Below, piece by piece: positions 41,198-50,200 of a stretch of 60,238 bases of DNA. How positions within the stretch are numbered: position 1 is the stretch's first letter; each line of letters opens with the position of its first letter. This DNA is from Mogibacterium sp. Lineage in GTDB: Bacteria > Bacillota > Clostridia > Peptostreptococcales > Anaerovoracaceae. The translations under genes and the position numbers were made by a program. The notes below the pieces were generated by a model, which searched no databases, was not told where the DNA came from, and saw only the letters and a list, made by a program, of their open reading frames with translations. The stretch lies in contig JAFWMD010000023.1 in assembly GCA_017510725.1 (NCBI GenBank), positions 1 through 60,238 of the forward strand, in the 5' to 3' direction.

Positions 41198-42280
41198 TCA
41201 ATATCCCAGTTCTTCCCTGCTGAATGACCTGCCGTACGCAAGTTCATAAAAAGCAGAAACATTATCTTCGAGATCTTTTTCACTCATAAGTTCCGGATAC
41301 ATAACCGACATCATGTAATCGATCCCCAGAACACTTATGACCCCCGGAAATTCCCATGAATCTCTTTCAGATGGAATCACCACCACATGCCTGTTCTTTA
41401 CTGCTTTCAGCTCTGACCATGCCGGATCCTTATATATATCATCCGCCGTGTATACAGAGCTTTCACTTCCGGAGATGAATATGAAATCCGGATCCCATTT
41501 GAATATCTGCTCCGCTCCTGCTGTCGGCCACAGCTCCGTTGCTTTGAGATCCGCAGCACAGTTTACGGCTCCTGCAGTCTCGAGCATCTTACCCTGCAGC
41601 ATGGATCCGTCAGCTACCTTTCCGATCGATGATCCCATGACTATGGCTGTTTTGCGGTCTTCATCGCTTATGGAATCCGAGAGTCTGCGGGATCTGGCTA
41701 CACTGCTCTGATAATGATCAATAAGCTTTTGAGCTTTCTCTTCTGCCCCGCATACCTTGCCAAGAAGGTCGAGCGCAGTTACCATTTCCTCCGGTGTTTC
41801 GACGCTGATGCCTATTGCAGGTATTCCGATTTTCTGCACTGCTTCCAGGGTCTCGACATCCGAAGCCTTGTGTATGAAAAGATCAGGCTCAAGCTCTGCA
41901 AGAGCTTCTATATCTGCAACACCCTTGCCTACATCCGTGCATTCCTTCAGAGACGGCTGTATCTCTTCAAGGAACGGCTCCGACTTGCCTATACCGGTGA
42001 TACGGTCTCCCATGTCGAGATTGATGAGGAATCTGATCACTACCCTGTAGCATAGAGCTATGGACTGTGGATCTCTTGCCACAGCAACCTCTCTTCCGGC
42101 CTGATCGACCACTGTGATTTCAGTCTCTGTCTCTGAAACGACCGTGCCTGCTGCACTGCTGCCTTCCGGAGTACTTACCCCGGGTTTACCGGCACATCCG
42201 GCCATTAAAACCGAAGAAAGCAGAAGCAATACTGCTATCGCCAGGGCTGCATGCTTTTTCATAATCCAGGTACGAGACAT
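41198..42280 (-). CDS. FepB/BtuF-type ABC transporter substrate-binding lipoprotein
   Basis: 360 residues from ATG 42278-42280, which has TTGGGAGGGCGG; a second ATG at 42262 has no site. Lipobox LMAGC (Cys 29). Class III binding protein: TVVDQAGREVAVARDPQSIALCYR, RITGIGKSEPFLEE, VADIEALAELEPDLFIH, AGAEQIFKWDPDFIFISG and HVVVIPSERDSWEFPG. Such proteins bind iron-siderophore, haem, corrinoid or other large metal complexes, not simple oxyanions. It overlaps the ATPase gene upstream by 22 nt and the BIG2 gene downstream, so all three are coupled. Confidence 0.9.
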   Translation of the reverse strand: MSRTWIMKKHAALAIAVLLLLSSVLMAGCAGKPGVSTPEGSSAAGTVVSETETEITVVDQAGREVAVARDPQSIALCYRVVIRFLINLDMGDRITGIGKSEPFLEEIQPSLKECTDVGKGVADIEALAELEPDLFIHKASDVETLEAVQKIGIPAIGISVETPEEMVTALDLLGKVCGAEEKAQKLIDHYQSSVARSRRLSDSISDEDRKTAIVMGSSIGKVADGSMLQGKMLETAGAVNCAADLKATELWPTAGAEQIFKWDPDFIFISGSESSVYTADDIYKDPAWSELKAVKNRHVVVIPSERDSWEFPGVISVLGIDYMMSVMYPELMSEKDLEDNVSAFYELAYGRSFSREELGY

Positions 42281-43047
42281 GCCGCCCTCCCAAGTTCCTC
42301 TATGTATCTTATCCTTATATCCATGCCGTACACCTCGCTCAGATTCTCTTCAGTAAGAATATCCGAGCTGCTTCCCTGCACCACTGTACCGTCTTTGCTG
42401 ACGATAGCGGCCTGATCTCCCAGGAGAAGCGCATGATCGGGGTTATGCGTAGTGATCACCACAGAGTAGCCTTCAGATGCCATCTGTTTGATCCTGCGCA
42501 GTGTACGATGCTGATTGCCATAGTCAAGATGAGCTGTAGGCTCGTCGAAGAGAATGGCCTCCGGGCTCTGTACGATTGCCCGCGCTATAAGGAGCTGCTG
42601 CCTTTCTCCGCCGCTTATATCCAGATATGACTTATCTGCGATATGGCTTAACCCCATGTTCTCAAGAACTTCGCGGCATTGCTGCTCCTCAGCGGCTGAT
42701 GGTCTGCTGAAGAGTCCCGTATGCGGAGCTCTTCCCATAAGCACAAAATCTATTACCTTATAGTCAAATGCCGGTACATGCATCTGAGGCACGAATCCGG
42801 TCAGCTTTGCTATTTCCTTTTCACCCATTTCACTCAGGTCCCTGCCGCACAGTCTGACAGTGCCTGAGGTAGGCTTTAAAATCCCGGCCATGCACGAAAG
42901 CAATGTGGTTTTTCCGGCACCGTTAGGTCCGAGTATGCAGAGTATCTCACCCTTATGCAGGCAAAGAGAGACCCCTTTGAGCACATCGCGCTCATAGCCG
43001 GGATACCTGAAGCTTATATTTTCAACTTCGTAAATTGCTTCGCCCAT
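42259..43047 (-). CDS. FecE/BtuD-type ABC transporter ATPase
   Basis: 262 residues. Walker A GPNGAGKTT near 40, Q-loop FVPQMHVPAFDYKVIDFVLMGR, signature SGGERQQLLIARAI, Walker B AILFDEPTAHLDYGNQ and the His of ITTHNPDHALLL. It powers import through the FecCD-type permease, whose gene is 11 nt upstream. Start ATG 43045-43047 with a weak site. Confidence 0.95.
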   Translation of the reverse strand: MGEAIYEVENISFRYPGYERDVLKGVSLCLHKGEILCILGPNGAGKTTLLSCMAGILKPTSGTVRLCGRDLSEMGEKEIAKLTGFVPQMHVPAFDYKVIDFVLMGRAPHTGLFSRPSAAEEQQCREVLENMGLSHIADKSYLDISGGERQQLLIARAIVQSPEAILFDEPTAHLDYGNQHRTLRRIKQMASEGYSVVITTHNPDHALLLGDQAAIVSKDGTVVQGSSSDILTEENLSEVYGMDIRIRYIEELGRAACLVPGL

Positions 43048-43058
43048 TTTCGCTTATT

Positions 43059-44099
43059 CTAGTTTAATATGCGGCGCTGACGGTACAGCAGCCATGCAAA
43101 GAACGGAGCTCCGATCAGTCCTGTCAATATGCTCACAGGCATCTCTGCAGGACCTGCCATCCTCGTTACCGTATCCACAAAAAGCATGAAAATGCTTCCG
43201 ATTATCATCGATGCCGGGAGCAGCGTTCTGTTATCCGAACCGGCAAGCATGCGGCCGAAATGCGGTATGACCAGACCTACCCATCCGATAGTTCCTGATA
43301 TACATACAGCTCCTGCAGTCAGCACTGTTGAACAGACGATGCAGATACCCCTCAGCACGCTTACTCTCGCGCCAAGGCTCTTTGCCTCCTGCTCGCCGAG
43401 CGACAGAATATTGATCCACCATGACATGGCGATCAGAACAGCTGCTGCTGAGACCGTAAGCGGCAATATGCTCAGAACCGCTATATTGTCTACATAGGCA
43501 AAGCTTCCCAGCTGCCAGTACGTTATTGCAGCAAGCTGTGTCTCAGGATCGGCTATATATTTAATGAAGCCAAGTATGGACGACATCGCTCCGCCTACTA
43601 TTATTCCTGCAAGTACAAGCATGATGCCTGACTCACTTCTCAGCATTTTAGGAATGAGCATCGTTACGGCAACAGCCAGAAGTCCTCCGGCAAAAGCCGT
43701 TATCTGTACCATGACTGAAGAAAACGACAGCAGTATCGCTATGGCTGCTCCTACACAGGCTCCGCCTGAAACACCAAGAAAGTCCGGGGATACCAGCGGG
43801 TTTTTAAAGATGCCCTGATAAACTGCACCGGACAGGGCCAGAGCAGCACCGACTATTACTGCCGCCATCACTCTCGGCAGTCTTACTCCGACAAGCATGT
43901 TCTCATCCATTCCGTCCCAGGAAGGCTGAGCGCCAGTCAGCTTACCGGCCAGTATCTTCAGACACTCTCCCGGTGATATCTGATACTTTCCAACACAAAG
44001 GCAGGCCAGTATCAAAGCCAGCAGCACAACAAAAAGTACAGGAATGATCAACCTGCTGTTATGTTTGTTGCCCTGTAACTGTACCTGACTGCCCTGCAT
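43059..44099 (-). CDS. FecCD/BtuC-type ABC transporter permease
   Basis: 346 residues, about ten helices. Family marks are VRLPRVMAAVIVGAALALSGAVYQGIFKNPLVSPDFLG (in part), SLGARVSVLRG, GTIGWVGLVIPHFGRMLAGSDNRTLLPAS and a C-terminal GLIGAPFFAWLLYRQRR. It forms a homodimeric channel for metal-chelate complexes. It has its own GGAAGAG site and lies 115 nt downstream of the giant surface protein gene, behind a strong hairpin. Confidence 0.95.
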   Translation of the reverse strand: MQGSQVQLQGNKHNSRLIIPVLFVVLLALILACLCVGKYQISPGECLKILAGKLTGAQPSWDGMDENMLVGVRLPRVMAAVIVGAALALSGAVYQGIFKNPLVSPDFLGVSGGACVGAAIAILLSFSSVMVQITAFAGGLLAVAVTMLIPKMLRSESGIMLVLAGIIVGGAMSSILGFIKYIADPETQLAAITYWQLGSFAYVDNIAVLSILPLTVSAAAVLIAMSWWINILSLGEQEAKSLGARVSVLRGICIVCSTVLTAGAVCISGTIGWVGLVIPHFGRMLAGSDNRTLLPASMIIGSIFMLFVDTVTRMAGPAEMPVSILTGLIGAPFFAWLLYRQRRILN

Positions 44100-44138
44100 T
44101 TATCTCTTCCGTCTTAATATAGATATAAGTATTTTATC

Positions 44139-44173
44139 ACAACAGCTCTCCCTGCATGTGGGAGAGCTGTTGT
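44139..44173. other. 14-bp perfect hairpin between giant surface gene and permease
   Basis: ACAACAGCTCTCCC (44139-44152) and GGGAGAGCTGTTGT (44160-44173) pair perfectly around TGCATGT. Read on the minus strand, no T-run follows, so it is not a typical terminator there; on the plus strand TTTCTTC follows. It may stabilise the 3' end of the surface-protein mRNA or attenuate the transporter genes. The rest of the 115-nt gap (44100-44214) holds only an AT-rich, promoter-like stretch. Confidence 0.6.
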
Positions 44174-44214
44174 TTCTTCATATGAATTGTCAGAATAAGA
44201 ACCTGCGGGCACCT

Positions 44215-47200
44215 TTATTTGACCTTGATCCTGACGGTTACAGTCTTGCTTGCCGGCTTGTGATTGTCACCACCCGCTGCAGTGACCCTGACCTTGATTT
44301 TATAGGTTCCTTTTCTGGTTTTCTTTTTGACAGTGATCTTGCCCGTCTTTGAGTTTATCTTCAGCTTTTTACTTCCGCTTAATTTCTTGAAGGCAGTTGC
44401 TCCAACAGCATTTGTCACTGTTATAGCTTTAACTGTCTTTTTGGACTTCCTGAGTGCCTTTGCCCTGACAGTCTTTTTCTTAACAGTTACCTTCATTGGA
44501 TTTGCGGATTTCTCAACGAGAGCAGCTTTTGCATTTTCAAGTGCTTTCCTGGCTGCATCGATCTCGTCTGTGGTCGCATTCGGATCACTCATTACAGCCT
44601 GAGCTTTAGTAAATGCTGATTCAAAGGCCATGTAAGTCGAAGCAGTGTACTTTGAAGCAGTGTATCCACCTGTCGCAGCTTTCACTATGGTATCAGCAAG
44701 AGCTTTAACCGACTCTGCAGCTCCCTTGATTTCCGCTGCTGCAAGCTTGGCTTCTGCAGCCTCGAGTTTCTCAACAGTACCTGCAGGAAGCTGTGCCTTC
44801 TGCTCATCTGTCAGTGAAGCATAGTCTGCACGTGCCTTTTCGATTGCCGCCTTGTCATCCACAGTGACTGTATCCGGAAGTTCATTGATTTCTCCGGCAA
44901 CTTCTTCAGGAGTTACAGCCGGCTCATCACCGCCTCCGGTCTTTGCATTTACTACGATCTTATTAACATCCTTAGCCCAGTAGCTCTTGTTGTTATCAGT
45001 CTCAGCAAACTGTCCTACGATTACCTTCTGGACTTTGTCTGCTCCTTCGGTCCAGATAAACATAGCCTTGTTGCCTTCACGGTCTTCCGTGAGTGCCTGT
45101 TTTGCCGTATATGTTATCTTATGACCATCTGTTGAGTAGATATCTACAGAGTCTACCTCTGCTCCTTCTTTCATGCCGATGACATCGCTGAAGATGTTCT
45201 CAAGAGTTGCACCCTGTACGTCGGATGTTCCTGTTGTTCCCGAGGAGTTCATCCAGCTGAAAGTTGCGTCTGTTTTCACGATACCTTCTGCATTCTTGAT
45301 GCCCTTGATTGAGAAGTATCCGTCTCTTGCCAGCGCATCACCTGTGACTGTCAGCGCAGCATCCTCCGGTGTAGCATCACCTGCAGGTTCGACTGACGGT
45401 TCGTCACCGCTGCCCTGCGGCTCATCGCCAAGCACGAGCAGGCCTCCGGAAGTACCGACATATGCAGTACCTTCATTCCAGAAGTCTATGCTGTAGACAT
45501 TGTTCATGTTGGCAGCACTCCAGGATCCGGTCTCCTTTGCATACTGTGCTGTGACATCCATCTTTCCTTCAGAATTCAGCTTAGGGTTGTCTACCTTGAG
45601 CACGCCGTCAGCGGATGTTCCGAACCACAGGGATCCGTCCTTATCTACTGCAACCACACGCACTTCTGTCGTGGTGCTTCCATCCAGATAATCTCCCAGT
45701 ACTTCTTTTCCTGTATATCTTTCAGGCTCAGCATTTCCTGACTTCCACTTCCAGATGACTCCTCCGACGTTGTCCTCAAGATTAGTTCCTGCTGCAACTG
45801 CCCATACGGTTCCCTTCTGGTCGATAGCGATGCTGCGTACCCAGATCTGTGCAAACATCGGGTCGGAAGCGCCGGTCTCAGTCTTGATCTTATCAACGTT
45901 TCCGTCCTTATCGATATGGCAGAATCCGCCTTTGTAAGGATCTGCTTCGGTTCCGGATCCGTCAGGATAGAATCCGAGCCATGCTCCTCCCTGTCCGTCA
46001 AGTACTATAGTGTTGATGGATGTTGCCGGGAAGTCTTTGTCTTCCTTACCATAGGTAGTCCATGTTCCTGCTGAAGGATCATGGATCGTCAGTCCGCCGA
46101 ATGATCCGAACCATACCTTGCCGTCTGTATCGACCTTAATAGCCTGTACGTAGTTGTTCGGGATTGTGCCCGGGTTGCCGTCGGCAGTGTACTGGGTGAC
46201 TTCTTCACCCTTGATATACAGTACGCCCTGATTGTTCGTCGGATCCGTGTAGCTTGCATTCTGGCTGACCCAGATACCGCCGTCAGCATCAGCTGCAACA
46301 GCCGATGTGAAGTCAGTCTTCAGCGCAGGCGTGCTGGTTGTATTCATCACCTTGAACGAATCCGCTCCCGCTGCCTTGCTGTACAGGCCTCCGCCATAAG
46401 TGCCGACCCAGATCGTGCCGTCCTTGTCCATCCATGTGGAACGTATTCCGCCCGTAGTCGGATATTCCTTGAATGCCGTTACTTCCGGAACATCAAGTGT
46501 AATTGCTGTAACATTGGTGCACTCGTCATACCACTCATCCTGATTGCTCAGTCCGTTTGCCTCGCAGTAGTTGCGGTACATTCTGAGATTTGTATGGATA
46601 TCCGTGCCCTTGACAGTATCATCGATATCCTTCCACTCGCCGGAAGCAGCATCCCACTCCTGATATGCGAGGAAGTATTTCTGCTCTGCTGCCTGCTTCA
46701 GCGTGATGTTATTGTATGAAGCGCCCTTACCGGTCGTTTCAAAGCCATCCGGAGTATTCAGCGTTATTACAGTGTTTTCATTGTCTATGCCCTTTGCGGC
46801 AAGTATGTTCTTAAGGAGAGCACCTTTTACCTTCCTGACAGTTCCCTTTACGGTGTACTCGCCCTCTGCCTGTCCTACATTATCGCCCGAGCTGTTTTTC
46901 AGGTTCTTTATGTCTTCGACAGACATCTCAATGTCACCGCTCTTGAGTCCCTTGATGGTAAATGCAGCAGGCTCTTCAGGCTGGCTGCCTCCCTCACCGG
47001 CAACTACAGTGATCTTTGTTACATATGTCAGTGATGTGCCCTGTGAATTATGCGTGATCAGGCGCAGCGGACCGCCATTATTGCCTGCTGTCGCGTCATA
47101 TCCTTCACCGTCAGGCTTATGGTTCTTGTCACCAATAACAAGCGGATATCCTCCAACTCCATAGGCGAGTATAATAGGAACTCTGTCCTCTCCATCCTTT

Positions 47201-50200
47201 ATTCCGTTTTCGAGCCCGTCGATTCCGAATTTAGCTCTTATTTCCTGGCTGTATCCGTCCTCAGCTGTTACTGTTACGCTTATCGGGTCACTCAAATCGG
47301 CGTTATTACCAACTTCCTGCTTTACCCATTTCCAGAAATTGATGCCTTCCCAGGTAAACTCCTGAACAACAGTAGCAATAATTCTTTCCACAAGACTGGT
47401 ATTGTCTTCTATCTCTCCAACCGTAAACGTCTTGTTATACAGTTCTTTTCCGTCCTTATCATTAACTACCAACTGAACAGGCTCTTTACGGTACTGTTTA
47501 TAAACCTCAGAACTGTTATGATTCCAGCTGGTCATTTCCGATGCGGTGACTTCGATTGACTTGACAAGTTTAAGATTGCTGCCGCTGTTGACATCTTCAG
47601 CATCAGTCTGTCCAACGACAAGTCTTACCGGGCCTCCGTTGTTGCCATAGGACGAATCGTATCCTTCACTTTCTTTATCCGCAACGAGCGGCAGTCCATC
47701 TTCCTTGTCTTCAGTTCCTGCTTTGCCGACACCATATGCAAGAATCACAGGAAGGTTTGCATCACCTGTTATAGAGTTGATATAGTCAGATTTCCTGATC
47801 TGTGACAATGTAAATTCCTTGGATTCTCCGTCAGTTGTCGTAATTATTACCTTGTCTGCATTGCTCTTGAGTCCTACCGCTGAGGATGTGAGCAGTGAGT
47901 ACAGTTTTATTCCACGATATCTGGTCTGGGATGCAGTCTGCCCGTCTCCGCTCTTAAGAATGCTGTAGTCACCTGTGAATGCTAATGTCTGCTTTCCCTC
48001 AAGTTCGGACAGATTAATGGCCTTTCCTTCTGTGCCGAGTCTGGTTCCCTCACCTGAAATTGTGACTTCATAGTCGGCATAACTGTTATATGGAGCCTTT
48101 GTATGAGCATACTGATCAGCTGACAGATTAATCGTGATCGATGTTACATTCGTAAGGCTCTTATCGGAAACGCTGCTGTCCGTATGCGGGAACAGTACTG
48201 CAAGAGGTCCGCCGTCGTTCTTGACGGTAACAGGATTTTCATATTCTGTTCCTTCTGCCAGTTTTAGTTCTTTTACGTATCCCTGAGCATTTTTGTCAAG
48301 GACCATAGGGTAACCATTCTTACCGTATGCCAGCAGCGGAACAAGTCCGCTCATGCCGGTCTCAGTGTTGCTGCCGTTGTCAGCAGCAAGTACATCTTCA
48401 AGGCTTAGCGTAAGCTCATTGGTTCCGTTACTGAATGTAATGGTTCCCTTATGTCCCGGAAGCTCGACTACCTCTTCAAGGAAGAAGTTCAGATTGACTC
48501 CCTCATACAGATCGCTGTATGAACTGCTTCCCTTTGCCAGCTGATAGAAGGTTTTTACCTTTGCTTCTTTCAGCTTGTTTGTCGTGAGACTTCCTCCGTA
48601 AATGAGTTCCTCTATATCACCCAGCTTATATGTCTGACTCTTAAGCTCCGGAGCATCTGCATCGGCACCGTTAAGGATCTTTACCTCAAGAGTGCTGTCC
48701 TCTGCAAGTTCCTGATAAACAGGTTCCGAAGGGTTATATTTGTGCGTGCTGTAGTGATTTGAATTGTCTCCTACGATGATCTTGTCAAGGTATTTTGCCT
48801 GATTTGATCCGTTCGCATGGTTGTATTGCTTCTTGCCCGAGATGACACGCAACGGACCTCCGTCATTCTGAAGGCCGGATATATATCCCGCCTGAGAAGC
48901 TTTCTCCACATATGGATATCCATTGACGCCGTATGCAACAAGCACCGGATATCCCTTTGCGATCAGGTCTCCGTTTGGATGGTCATCATCCCTCATGACC
49001 TCGTTGTTTTCATGAGACCAGCCGGCTGTATTCGGATCTTCAGGATTCTTCTCATAGAATCCAAAGCTGTCCGGATCTGCAACCTGTTTTATGGTGAACT
49101 TATCAGTAGCTGCATAACCATCAGTAGCAGTTGAACTGACCAGTGTCTCATCATCTTCTGCCAGAGCCGGATCCAGACCGGACTTCAGCAGGAGCTTCCA
49201 CAGCTGGACACCTTCGTATTCATTGACATACCAGTAAGTGGAATTGGCCAGGCTGTATTCATCACGATAGCCCATTCCACTGTTGTCAGGCTTGCCTTCA
49301 GAGTCATATTCCACCATACCTTCCAGCTGATCCACGGTATAGTTGACTTCCATGCCAATCTTATCTCCGGTAACAGTAACTATGTAGTTTGAGATATCCG
49401 GTGACTGATATGGACTCTTGTCGTGCTTGTATCCCGGAGTTTCGGCATCAGCAACATAGATATATGCCATGTTGCCGAATGTTTTATATTTTTCATTTCC
49501 ATCGCCTGTGATTGAAGACTTATCATAAACAAGCTTCAGACAACCGTCTTCATTGCCGAGGTCAGGATCTGCTCCGGCAGCATTGTTGAATACAAACGGT
49601 CTCACATTGGTTCCGTCAGTCAATGACGTTCCGTATGCGACAAGTATCGGTGTTCCACTGTTGTGTGCCTCTTCAACCTGTTCTATCGTAAACTCAGCAA
49701 TAGTGCTGCGATTTCTATTCTTTATAAGGACTTTCTTCGCCAGGTCAGTAAGGATGATACCATTATCGCCACTTGACATGTTGTGAAGGATATAATACAG
49801 GTCTATCCCCTCATATGTCCTTGTTATATCACTGCCATCACGCTTATCTGTATAATTAGCTCTTACGGCACCGGCATCTCTTCCCTCAAGGTCACGGACC
49901 GAGACCGGAACACTGGTCTTTACTCCAGGTCCCTCGACAGTAAGAGTGGCGCCTGTAATCGAGTCAATGTTATAAGGAGCAGTTCCCTCCTGCCCTCCAT
50001 TGGTTATGTGTTTATACGGGCTCTTAGAGAAATCGGTTCCTGATGGTGTTGTCACACTGATCCTGTTGACCATCGAAGCCGGCTTGAAGCCATCTCCATA
50101 AAGTGTCAGAAAGCCGTATTTCGACGAATCACTCTTTGCAGTCTTATAAATTCCGTTGCCGTTCGCCTCATATGCCAGCATATAGTTGCCGTCTATAAGC

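Noticed and set aside
41198-44099. Tungstate or molybdate ABC importer for the nearby W-enzymes
   Set aside because: Binding protein, permease and ATPase are FepB/FecCD/FecE type, used for metal chelates; known tungstate importers (Tup, Wtp, Mod) belong to other families.
44139-44173. Intrinsic terminator ending the giant gene transcript
   Set aside because: The stem is strong, but the transcribed strand has no T-run after it; kept as a hairpin of unknown role.
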